From contig CACLAC010000002.1 in the NCBI GenBank assembly GCA_902604785.1, forward strand, positions 1 to 64,000: DNA of 64,000 nt, read 5' to 3'. Position numbers and translations under genes: made by a program. The DNA is from an uncultured Pelagibacteraceae bacterium. Lineage in GTDB: Bacteria; Pseudomonadota; Alphaproteobacteria; Pelagibacterales; Pelagibacteraceae. This document shows, one piece after another, positions 28,914 to 37,842 of the stretch; within the stretch, counting starts at the first letter, position 1, and each line of letters opens with the position of its first letter. The notes below the pieces were generated by a model. That model was not told the origin of the DNA, did no database searches, and worked only from the letters and a program-made list of their open reading frames with translations.

Positions 28914-29927
28914 TTAATCCCCTTCGTAAGCTGTTCCAATAATTTCACCAGATCCCTCCATTCTCTCAACTGTGACAGCAAACTGTGCTTCGGTTGATCC
29001 TTGAATTGCATGACCACCTTCTAGAATCAAAGTTCCAAGTCCTGTGCTTTCACTTGTGGCAGTAGTAAATTTACCATAATGAAAAACACCGTGTTCTGAT
29101 GCAACTTCTACACAAGCGGCCATACAAATAGGTGCAGTTGTATCATGATTGTAAATATTAATTAGTTGTTGTCTCGTTTTATGTGTTGATGCTTGTAGTG
29201 TAGAGTTGGATGCTAACAAGGTATCATGACCAGTATCAAACATATCAGAAGCAGTCTCGCCTTCACTCGTCATTAATCTTCTAGTTTCTTCAGCTACTAC
29301 AGGTACTGAGTTAAAAGTAGCAGCTCCAGTATTCCAATCGTAACGTTTTTCTCCATTACCATCATGTACTAAAGTGATTTTTGCCGACATATCAGCACTT
29401 ACTTCTCCCTTTTTAAAGTTAACATAAACTTTTCCTCTCATTTGTTGAGCTGCAGTTGCATCGAATACTTCATTGTCAGTATGATAAGTTTTTGAATCGT
29501 AAGTGGTTTTTTTAGTGAGCGTTACCCATCCAGTATCGTAAACAATTGTATCTTGATCTAAAGTAGGCACATAATCTTCAGCTAATTCAGTTATATTACT
29601 TTCCATTTGAGATAAAGCTGCAGAAATTGAATCGCTGTCAGTTGATGTCATGTTAGCTAAGATTTCAGCTGCAGAAGAGTCTATTTTAAGATTAAATTTT
29701 TCAGCATCTGCTTTAATGTCTTTTTTTAAGTCAGATGAATTAATAATGCTAGAAGTTTTAACATTTATATTTTTAATGTTTCCATTATTTGTTGCACTAT
29801 GACTTAAAGAATTAGCAATTTGATTAAGTGTTGTTGACGGTGTAGGAATTGAAATTCCTGCAAAACTGTAAGATTTAAAAAGTAAAATTATAATAACTGT
29901 ATTGATAAAAAAATAATTCTTTTTCAT
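28914..29927 (-). CDS. Secreted protein of unknown function (tandem paralog 1)
   Basis: 337 aa; signal peptide; shares PTPSTTLNQIANSLSHSA, DYVPTLDQDTIVYDT, VYVNFKKGE, GTAYEGD with the next ORF. Confidence 0.7.
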   Translation of the reverse strand: MKKNYFFINTVIIILLFKSYSFAGISIPTPSTTLNQIANSLSHSATNNGNIKNINVKTSSIINSSDLKKDIKADAEKFNLKIDSSAAEILANMTSTDSDSISAALSQMESNITELAEDYVPTLDQDTIVYDTGWVTLTKKTTYDSKTYHTDNEVFDATAAQQMRGKVYVNFKKGEVSADMSAKITLVHDGNGEKRYDWNTGAATFNSVPVVAEETRRLMTSEGETASDMFDTGHDTLLASNSTLQASTHKTRQQLINIYNHDTTAPICMAACVEVASEHGVFHYGKFTTATSESTGLGTLILEGGHAIQGSTEAQFAVTVERMEGSGEIIGTAYEGD

Positions 29928-29949
29928 CTAAAGACAAATATTAATTTAA

Positions 29950-31008
29950 TTAATCGCCTTCGTATGCTTTTCCAGTTATAGAACCAGAAGCTTCGTGTCT
30001 TTCTATTGAGGCAACAAATCCTGCTTCATCAGAATTATCATCATGATGACCGGCTTCGACTGCAATTTCTCCTAAAGCAGTTCCGCCCTCTGATGGTGTT
30101 GTGAATTTTCCATACATATATACAGATTCCCAAGCATCTTGATTGCCACCATCATTATCATGATTATACTCGCTAGCACGGTTCTCTGCACTATCCCACC
30201 AAGATCCCGTACAGCATGACGCTTGAAGTGCAGTTGCACTTGCTTTCATTGTATTATGTTCGCCACTTGCTGGTTGGTCAAATCCAGTACCAGTAACTCC
30301 AAACGTTTGTGATATTCTTCTAGCTTCATCAGCTACTACTGGCACATCATCAAACGCTGCAGTACCAGATGTATATGAAATTGCTTGTTGAGTGTTAGCA
30401 GCCGCATTATTTGTTTCTTCAACTAGAGTAAGTTTTACTTCCATATCGGCCCACATTTCTCCTTTTTTAAAGTTAACATACACTTTACCTTTAGCCATTT
30501 GATCAACACCTTCTGTAAATACGTCGTGTGTGGTAGCGTAATCAAAATTTGTCATAGCTGAAGGATTTGCGCCTGCCTGAGCTCCAACTTTTTTTAATGC
30601 AAACCATTCTGTTTCATAGACAATTGTATCTTGATCTAAAGTTGGAACATAATCATAACCTAATCCCCTGATATTGCTGTCCAATTGAGCCATTGCTTTT
30701 GAAATTGATGCAGAACTTGAAGTATCGACACTTGCTAAAATCGTTGCTGCTTCGGTATCTATGCTTAAACCAAATTTAGCAGCAGTCGCTTTGATACCTG
30801 CTGTTAATTGTGAAGAATTAAGTAAAGATGAAGTGGCACTAGATACATTTGAATTAGTTTGGGCATTATTTTTTGCAGAATGACTCATTGAGCTTGCAAT
30901 TTTATTAATCGCTGTAGATGGCGTAGGAGTTGATACTCCTGCAAAAACATAAGAATTAAAAAAGAAAATAATAAAAATTGATTTAATTATTAGTAAAGTT
31001 TTTTTCAT
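29950..31008 (-). CDS. Secreted protein of unknown function (tandem paralog 2)
   Basis: 352 aa; shares PTPSTAINKIASSMSHSA, DYVPTLDQDTIVYET, VYVNFKKGE, GKAYEGD with the downstream ORF. Confidence 0.7.
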   Translation of the reverse strand: MKKTLLIIKSIFIIFFFNSYVFAGVSTPTPSTAINKIASSMSHSAKNNAQTNSNVSSATSSLLNSSQLTAGIKATAAKFGLSIDTEAATILASVDTSSSASISKAMAQLDSNIRGLGYDYVPTLDQDTIVYETEWFALKKVGAQAGANPSAMTNFDYATTHDVFTEGVDQMAKGKVYVNFKKGEMWADMEVKLTLVEETNNAAANTQQAISYTSGTAAFDDVPVVADEARRISQTFGVTGTGFDQPASGEHNTMKASATALQASCCTGSWWDSAENRASEYNHDNDGGNQDAWESVYMYGKFTTPSEGGTALGEIAVEAGHHDDNSDEAGFVASIERHEASGSITGKAYEGD

Positions 31009-31009
31009 T

Positions 31010-31588
31010 TTAATTTGTTACCATCGCTTCATATCCAGGATTAGTAATATTTACAGATGTAATTCCATCTGAAAGTATTAGATTTCCAGGTATCATTCCT
31101 AAAGTATTTGCAGGTCCCGGCCCTAACAACACAACAGTACTCTTATCATTAGACTCTGATAGTACAACAAATTCTGTACCACGAGCTCCTAGAGTGCCTG
31201 AAGGAATTTTAACTTCTAAATTGTCAGGATTTTTATTACTAATTTGCCCTGTTATAAATTTTACTGTTCCAGATTTAACGTTTGAAACAAAAGATCCATC
31301 ATGACTATTAGGATCATATATAAATTCATCAATTGTTAACTCGGTATCTTCACCAAGTGTTAATACTGTCTGATCTAAGAATAATATTTGAGCATTCGAC
31401 TGCGCCTCTGAAATTATTGTATCTCCGTAAAATATTTTTGAACCATTAATGAGTTTTTCATTATTTTGGTTTTTGATATCTCCAATAGCAGCTCCGATTA
31501 CTCCAATAAATTCTGAAGTACTGGCATTTGCTGTATTTGTCCCTATCAAAAAGATAAGTGAAAAAATAAGCTTTTTAAAATAGTCCAT
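31010..31588 (-). CDS. FecR-domain periplasmic/secreted protein
   Basis: LINGSKIFYGDTIISEAQSNAQILFLDQTVLTLGEDTELTIDEFIYDP...SGTLGARGTEFVVL FecR-type motifs. Confidence 0.85.
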   Translation of the reverse strand: MDYFKKLIFSLIFLIGTNTANASTSEFIGVIGAAIGDIKNQNNEKLINGSKIFYGDTIISEAQSNAQILFLDQTVLTLGEDTELTIDEFIYDPNSHDGSFVSNVKSGTVKFITGQISNKNPDNLEVKIPSGTLGARGTEFVVLSESNDKSTVVLLGPGPANTLGMIPGNLILSDGITSVNITNPGYEAMVTN

Positions 31589-32894
31589 TTAAATTTAACC
31601 TTTTTGTTAAACCAATTGTTCCATAGTTTCTCGCTATATCATGGTTTAATATATTTGAACTTACATCAGAAAGTCTAGCATTTAAAGTGTAAAATAGACT
31701 ATCATCTAACTTGAATCTTTTTAAAAATGGTATCAATTTAACCACTTGTCCTTCAAGAGATATTGCCGCAACTAAACTTTCGTCCTTTCTAATAATTGTA
31801 GGACTAACAAATGATTCTATTTCATCATAGTCATTTTTAAGAAATGTCCCTCTTAATTTCAATGTTCCAAAGGGTAGTATTTGGGAAAGAGTAAGGTTTA
31901 TACCTGTTGAGTCGTAACTATCAAATTCTTTTTTAGATTCAGTTCTGCCCCAAATAAGTTTTGTTCCTAACTGAGTTTTTTTAGTTAGATTATAATTATA
32001 TCTAATAAAACTTGAGTAGGCTCCACTATCATTATCTGCAGCCGTATCAAAAGCTGCATTTTGAACATAAGAAGTATCTGAATAACTTAGGCCATAATTC
32101 AAATTATTTTTTTCATTTATGATATATGTATTGTTTATACCAAGACCCATTGTGTCATAGTCTGCCTGCTTTCTATAATTTGGTTTAGTCCAAAAAACAT
32201 ATGGTGAAATATAATGTTTGTCTTTTGCTTTAAAATAACTCACTGAGGATGAAACAACATCATTATCACCTTTAATTTTTTTGTTAATTGTATTTATGTC
32301 TAGGCCTAAATTAAAAAATAATGATGAACTTTCATCTATGTTTTTTCCAACTGTTAGCGAGCCCGCTCTTGTATAAGTTTTGTCATATTTAACAACTAAT
32401 CTACTATCAACTGTCGTATATGGAATTTTACTGTCATCTTGTAATAATTTATGAGATTTTGTAACTCCACTAATATTATCTTCTTCAGTTTGAGAATATT
32501 TTATATCTAAGTAAGCAAACCATTTGCTTTCCTTTTTTTTCTCTCCGGTATTGGATAATAATTCTGCTATTAGCTTTCTTGTTTCAACTGAAGTATTTGG
32601 ATCATTCATCATAGTTTTTACCATCAAATCAACTTTAACTGCTGAGTCCATCTTAATTAAAATAGATAACAAATATAATTTAATGTCAGTATTAGAAGGA
32701 TAAAGCATGCTTAATCTTTCAAGCGTAGAAATAGTTAATTTAAGATTTCCAGAACTTTCCTGTTGTTTTGCGTAATTTAAATTTAATTCAAGATCTGTGG
32801 GATTATCTAAAATTTCTTTATATGTAATTGTAGCAGCAAAAGAATTTGCTGAAATAAAAAGAAAAATTAAACATACTTTTAATAATTGTTTCAT
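31575..32894 (-). CDS. TPR-like N-terminus plus C-terminal beta-barrel outer membrane protein (paralog of 36390-37727)
   Basis: Signal peptide, TPR-like NPTDLELNLNYAKQQESSGNLKLTISTLERLSMLYPSNTDIKLYLLSILIK, then long alternating-strand region with terminal Phe. Confidence 0.7.
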   Translation of the reverse strand: MKQLLKVCLIFLFISANSFAATITYKEILDNPTDLELNLNYAKQQESSGNLKLTISTLERLSMLYPSNTDIKLYLLSILIKMDSAVKVDLMVKTMMNDPNTSVETRKLIAELLSNTGEKKKESKWFAYLDIKYSQTEEDNISGVTKSHKLLQDDSKIPYTTVDSRLVVKYDKTYTRAGSLTVGKNIDESSSLFFNLGLDINTINKKIKGDNDVVSSSVSYFKAKDKHYISPYVFWTKPNYRKQADYDTMGLGINNTYIINEKNNLNYGLSYSDTSYVQNAAFDTAADNDSGAYSSFIRYNYNLTKKTQLGTKLIWGRTESKKEFDSYDSTGINLTLSQILPFGTLKLRGTFLKNDYDEIESFVSPTIIRKDESLVAAISLEGQVVKLIPFLKRFKLDDSLFYTLNARLSDVSSNILNHDIARNYGTIGLTKRLNLNGLF

Positions 32895-32941
32895 GAATCG
32901 AGAATTTAAATTTTTTTTATGAGTGTATCTTAATAAACTTT

Positions 32942-35008
32942 TTAATTCTTCTTTTTTTTTCTATCTATAATATCTGTATTTTTAAGATCTAGGGCTAAAC
33001 AAGTTATATCATCTCTTAATTTATCAATGCCCCAGTTAAGTTCTGAAGCTATAGAATCTACTATCTTTTTAGGTGTAATATCATCTATATCTTTTACTAT
33101 TCTTTCAACTCCTTCTGCTCCGAGTTCTTGACCATTTTCTAAATATCCTTCTGTTACTCCATCAGTGTAAACTATAAATGATTTTTCGTTTAAATTTATA
33201 GTTTTTGATTTAACCATAGATTCGGCAAAATATTTTATAATGCCAATTGGCGGTAGTTCAGATTTTATAAATTCAAAATTTTTATCTTTATCTACAACCA
33301 TAATACTTTCATGGCCTGCATTTACAAAAGTTACTTCTTTTGTTTTTACATTAAATTTACCAAACACAGCTGTTACAAACATTCCCTTAAATTTTGCTTC
33401 AACTATTTCGTTATTTACAAGATAAACAACTTTTTCTAGTGGAAATGATAAATTAGAAAGAGTTCTAAAAGTTGAAGATGCTTTGGCCATATACATTCCA
33501 GCTTTAACTCCTTTTCCAGATACATCGGCTAAAGTAAAATAATATTCATCTTGTCCTACGCTAATTACATCAAAATAATCTCCCGAGACATCTCTTGCAG
33601 GAATATTTCTTGCATATACAAAATTTTCAAATTTTGAAATATCTGGGAATAAACTTTTTTGTACACCTCCTGCTAGTTCTCTTTCTTTCAATAATTTTGC
33701 TTCTTTTTGTAGATTTTCTAGTGCCATTTTATTTTCTTCAATAAATCTAAAATATAGCCCGGTTAAGAAAGTAATTGTAAGCATAAAGATTGGGTAGCTA
33801 ATATCGATTAATTCTGATCTTAAAATAAAAATACTAAAACCAATTATAATTACTGTAATTAAACTTACAAAAAAAATTGATAAACTGTACTTAGGTTTTA
33901 ATTTTTGCGATAAAAAAAACGTTATAAAGGCTACGATAATTGAGAATAATAATTCGAAAACATATATATTTGGATTTCTTAATAGATAAGATTTATCTAA
34001 AATATTTTCAATTACATTTGCATGAACTTCAACACCTGGTAAAGTAATACCTAAAGGAGTTTTAACTAAATCAAACAATCCTTGAGCAGAAGCTCCTATC
34101 AAAACAAACTTATTTTCAAACCTTGATTTATCGAAATTTCCTTCAAATACTGAACTGGCAGATATATATTGGCTCTTTAGAGGTTGTTTGTACCTAATCC
34201 AAAAAATTCCATTTGGGTCTGTTAAAATCTTATGAGGTCTAACGCTAATTCTGTTTATTCCAATCTCATCCAATTCAACATATAAATTTTTTTGATTTAA
34301 ACCGACACGGACCATTTCGAGTCCCATTGTAGGATATATTTTTTTATTAAAACGTAAGATTAAAGGTAAAGATCTTATAATACCGTCAGTTTGGTCTAGG
34401 AATGAGATGGATCCAAGACCTTTTACACTTTTCTCTAATTTTTCAAGTGATCCTATAGAATACGGATAGTTAAAAGTATGTAGTTTTGGATCACCACCTT
34501 TAGATAAAAATCTTGCTTTTGATTTACGATCATAACTTGAATGTGATGATACGTTGCTTCCTAAAACTGCAAGAACTGATTTTGAATTTTCTAACTGTTT
34601 TCTAAATCTTTCATCATGTCCTTTTATATTAGTTAAATAATTTATTACATCGCCAGATAATATATTGTAGGACTTGATTATTTCTTCGGGACTTTGTTTA
34701 TCTTTTTCACTAAAAAATACATCGAATCCAATTGCCTTTGGATTTGCTTGATTAACATTTTCAATTATTTTTGCAAAAACAGATCTGCTCCAAGGAAATT
34801 GTCCAAATGTTCCTAAACTTTTTTCATCTATATCGATAATAATTACTTCGGAGTCTTGTTTGGTTAAGGGTATAATTTTTTGATATAAATCAAAACTTAA
34901 ATAAGAAATTGATTTTATAAAATTTGGATTAAATGTTTTTAGTGATATTAAAAGAATCAATAATAAGAAAAAAATTAGGTAATTTTTAAATTTTAATAAA
35001 GGTTTCAC
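32942..35008 (-). CDS. CHASE2-domain membrane sensor with C-terminal SpoIIE/RsbU-type PP2C phosphatase
   Basis: 688 aa; EVIIIDIDEKSLGTFGQFPWSRSVFAKIIENV CHASE2 motif, TM segments, PP2C DVSGDYFDVISVGQDEYYFTLADVSGKGVKAGMYMAKA. Confidence 0.92.
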   Translation of the reverse strand: MKPLLKFKNYLIFFLLLILLISLKTFNPNFIKSISYLSFDLYQKIIPLTKQDSEVIIIDIDEKSLGTFGQFPWSRSVFAKIIENVNQANPKAIGFDVFFSEKDKQSPEEIIKSYNILSGDVINYLTNIKGHDERFRKQLENSKSVLAVLGSNVSSHSSYDRKSKARFLSKGGDPKLHTFNYPYSIGSLEKLEKSVKGLGSISFLDQTDGIIRSLPLILRFNKKIYPTMGLEMVRVGLNQKNLYVELDEIGINRISVRPHKILTDPNGIFWIRYKQPLKSQYISASSVFEGNFDKSRFENKFVLIGASAQGLFDLVKTPLGITLPGVEVHANVIENILDKSYLLRNPNIYVFELLFSIIVAFITFFLSQKLKPKYSLSIFFVSLITVIIIGFSIFILRSELIDISYPIFMLTITFLTGLYFRFIEENKMALENLQKEAKLLKERELAGGVQKSLFPDISKFENFVYARNIPARDVSGDYFDVISVGQDEYYFTLADVSGKGVKAGMYMAKASSTFRTLSNLSFPLEKVVYLVNNEIVEAKFKGMFVTAVFGKFNVKTKEVTFVNAGHESIMVVDKDKNFEFIKSELPPIGIIKYFAESMVKSKTINLNEKSFIVYTDGVTEGYLENGQELGAEGVERIVKDIDDITPKKIVDSIASELNWGIDKLRDDITCLALDLKNTDIIDRKKKKN

Positions 35009-35074
35009 ATTAAGAACTTAACCTTAATAAAACTAAAGTAAATATAGCAAAAAAGAGAAAGATTTTAGTGTTTA

Positions 35075-36256
35075 TTAGTTTTTATTTTTATTTTTATTTT
35101 TTTTTTTGTTTTTGTTTTTGTTCTTATTTTTGTTTTTTTTCTTATTCTTTTTTTTGTTGCTTTTAGCTTTTGGTTTTGGTTTGTTCTTTTTGGTATTTTT
35201 AGCTTTAGGTTTTGGTTTGTTCTTTTTGGTATTTTTAGCTTTAGCTTTTGACTTTTTCTTTTTATTGTTCTTCTTGTTTTTAGCGTTTGATTTTTTCTTT
35301 TTATTATTCTTATTTTTTTTAGCTTTTGCTTTTTTCTTTTTATTCTTTTTCTTATTTTTGGCATTTGCTTTTTTATTTTTGCCTTTATCATTTTTTAGAT
35401 TTGCATTTTTCTTTTTCGCTTTTTTCTTTTTTGCTATAGCTTTTTTCTTTTCTGCTTTTTTCTTTTTATCTTTCTTAATATTTTCTTTTATCAATACTTT
35501 AATTTCAGCTTTTTCTAAACCAGCTGCTTCAAGTTCTTTTTTAATTCCTGCTTTAATTTTCTTTTTTTCATTTTTTGAAACACCTTCAAGTTTTGCAACC
35601 TTGAGTGCTTTCATTTTTTTATTAAATTTTTTAAGCTGTCCTTTAGTTATTTTCTTCGCCTGCCCTGGGGCTTTCCCTTTTTGCATCGTAGTAATACTGT
35701 ATGGATTATTCAGCAAAGTTGATCCAAGTTTATTACCAACAAGAACTGCTCCTGGTCTTAAACCAAGTGTATTATTTTTACCAGGTCCAATAAGCAAAGT
35801 ACTTGTTTGTTTCTTTGATACCATTGTTTGAAATTCTGTTCCTCTTGATCCCAGTGTTCCCTCGGGAACTTTCACAGTTAAGCTATCAGGATTTTTTTTA
35901 CTAATTAAACCAGATATAACTTTAAGACTTCCTTGTTTTACTTCTGCAATAATTTTTCCATCATTAGTATCTGGGTCATAAATGAAGGTATCCATGACTA
36001 CCTCGGAGTCTGAACCAATTGTAAAAGTTGACTGATCTAATAAAAGAATTTGAGTTCCTGAATCTGCACCTGCTAAAATAGTTTCATTTAAATAAATTTT
36101 ATCACCAGTTTTTAATTCTCTTGTTTCTGTTTTAACGTTTCCAGAAATTGCACCTATAATTCCTATTAGTTGTTTTTCAATATTTACTTTCTCGGCAGCT
36201 GAAGCCGATGACAACATAAGTATTGTTAAACTGATAACTAATAAAATTTTTTTCAT
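35075..36256 (-). CDS. FecR-domain protein with long Lys/Asn-rich low-complexity C-terminal tail
   Basis: FecR motifs ADSGTQILLLDQSTFTIGSDSEVVMDTFIYDPDT...PEGTLGSRGTEFQTM; tail of KKKNKKKKAKAK-type repeats from about residue 200. Confidence 0.85.
   Translation of the reverse strand: MKKILLVISLTILMLSSASAAEKVNIEKQLIGIIGAISGNVKTETRELKTGDKIYLNETILAGADSGTQILLLDQSTFTIGSDSEVVMDTFIYDPDTNDGKIIAEVKQGSLKVISGLISKKNPDSLTVKVPEGTLGSRGTEFQTMVSKKQTSTLLIGPGKNNTLGLRPGAVLVGNKLGSTLLNNPYSITTMQKGKAPGQAKKITKGQLKKFNKKMKALKVAKLEGVSKNEKKKIKAGIKKELEAAGLEKAEIKVLIKENIKKDKKKKAEKKKAIAKKKKAKKKNANLKNDKGKNKKANAKNKKKNKKKKAKAKKNKNNKKKKSNAKNKKNNKKKKSKAKAKNTKKNKPKPKAKNTKKNKPKPKAKSNKKKNKKKNKNKNKNKNKKKNKNKNKN
35172..35243. repeat. 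Two exact 36-bp tandem repeats inside the Lys-rich tail
   Basis: ggttttggtttgttctttttggtatttttagcttta x2; encodes the duplicated 12-aa unit KAKNTKKNKPKP. Confidence 0.9.
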
Positions 36257-36389
36257 TTTAATTTTTATAGCAATTTATAATTATTTATAAAGAATTTAAA
36301 TATTAAATAATTGATTAATACAAGCTATAAAAATAAGAAATTATATATTTTTTATATGTTTAAAACTATTTATTAAGTTTTTAACAATA

Positions 36390-37727
36390 TTAATTTAATT
36401 TTATTGATTTCGAAATGCCTAGTGAAAAGGAATCGGTGATATAATCATAATTTAATATATTTGCCTCTGAAATAATTTTTTCATATGACAGGGTAACAAA
36501 TATGCCTCTGTTTGGATCAATCGAAGGAAAGATATCTCCAACAGCTTTAGTTAGCATAATATCAAAAGTATTTGTTACATCTGATCTAATCAAATTAGAA
36601 CTAATACTGGTATCTGCAACTCCATACTCATTAATGCTTACAGCATCCCCTATTGACAAAGATGCCCATGGAAATGCAAAGTTAAATCTTAAGCTTAAAT
36701 CATAAGTTTCAACATCATTTCCTGCAGCAACTACAGCATCTGAGTCACTATATCCCAACCCAATAGACGTAGAAATTAAATCATTAAATATATAGTCATG
36801 ACCAAATGTAAAACCGTGCGCTTCAGCATTTGAGTCTCTTGCCAATGTATCAGATGTATTACGGTTTGCCTTTGAGTCTGCATAAGAATATCCATAAGAA
36901 AATGTATTTTTCTCACCTACTGAAAAATATCCTCCAATTCCATACATATAAGAAAAGCTATCTGCATCGTTTTGATAATCTGACTTACTTAATATTAGAT
37001 AAGGACTTAAACTTTGGTTTCCAATATAAGTATCCAATGCAAAGGTAAGTCCATAATTTTCATAATCATCATCATTTTCTACATCTTGTTTAGATTCAGT
37101 GTGAGACAAATTAATCATTAAAGATGAGTCATCTCCAATAGATCTAGTTGCTGTAAGTCCTAAACTTCCATTTACTGTTGAATCATATTTCGCAGTATTA
37201 AATCCTATAACACTATCTGAGCTCATTTGTTTTCTAGATTTTGATACACTATTTGAATTATCAGTATGCACAGCCCCCAATGAAATATCTGCAGAAAAAT
37301 TCCAAAGTTTAGGTTCCGATCTGCCTTTCAGTTCATTTTCTATTTCTATAACTGAATCTAAATCCTCTTGGCTCACATCTTTTCTAAGTTTAATTTCTTC
37401 GATTAAATTTATTGCTTTTTCAGGAGAGTCTGTTTGTACCAATATTGAAATTAAATATAGTTTAATTTCAATATTATCTGGATATAACATAAGCAGTCTT
37501 TCTAAAGTTGAAATGGTTTGTTTATAATTTCCTATTTTTCCTTGTTGTTGTGCATATTTTAAATTTAAATCTAGGTCATTTGGTTTTTGTAAAATTTGCA
37601 TATAAGTAATATTTTTATCTACGGAATCATCGGAGTTTGTTGAAAAAATTACAAAAATTGTTGAAAAAACAATAATTATTAAACTTTTTAATAAGGTAAA
37701 AATTTTATTTTTAAATTTTGAATTCAT
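36390..37727 (-). CDS. TPR-like N-terminus plus C-terminal beta-barrel outer membrane protein (paralog of 31575-32894)
   Basis: NPNDLDLNLKYAQQQGKIGNYKQTISTLERLLMLYPDNIEIKLYLISILVQ closely parallels the other paralog; C-terminal barrel-like strands. Positions slightly different on the barrel side. Confidence 0.7.
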   Translation of the reverse strand: MNSKFKNKIFTLLKSLIIIVFSTIFVIFSTNSDDSVDKNITYMQILQKPNDLDLNLKYAQQQGKIGNYKQTISTLERLLMLYPDNIEIKLYLISILVQTDSPEKAINLIEEIKLRKDVSQEDLDSVIEIENELKGRSEPKLWNFSADISLGAVHTDNSNSVSKSRKQMSSDSVIGFNTAKYDSTVNGSLGLTATRSIGDDSSLMINLSHTESKQDVENDDDYENYGLTFALDTYIGNQSLSPYLILSKSDYQNDADSFSYMYGIGGYFSVGEKNTFSYGYSYADSKANRNTSDTLARDSNAEAHGFTFGHDYIFNDLISTSIGLGYSDSDAVVAAGNDVETYDLSLRFNFAFPWASLSIGDAVSINEYGVADTSISSNLIRSDVTNTFDIMLTKAVGDIFPSIDPNRGIFVTLSYEKIISEANILNYDYITDSFSLGISKSIKLN

Positions 37728-37842
37728 CTAATAATTTTTTTATCATAGATAGTAAGTCTAAAAAAAATTTATAACAACTTATATTTAGATTTATTAATTT
37801 ATATAATTCGATTTTAAATAAATTTTTTTTATTATTTTATGG

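Noticed and set aside
35065-35391. 108-aa - strand ORF (MIKAKIKKQMPKIRKRIKRKKQ...)
   Set aside because: Alternative frame of the same low-complexity A-rich repeat region; the FecR frame is supported by its N-terminal domain.
35106-35831. 241-aa + strand ORF (MFLFLFLFLFFFLFFF...)
   Set aside because: Antisense shadow of the Lys-rich tail of the FecR gene on the - strand; composition reflects poly-A codons, no independent evidence of coding.
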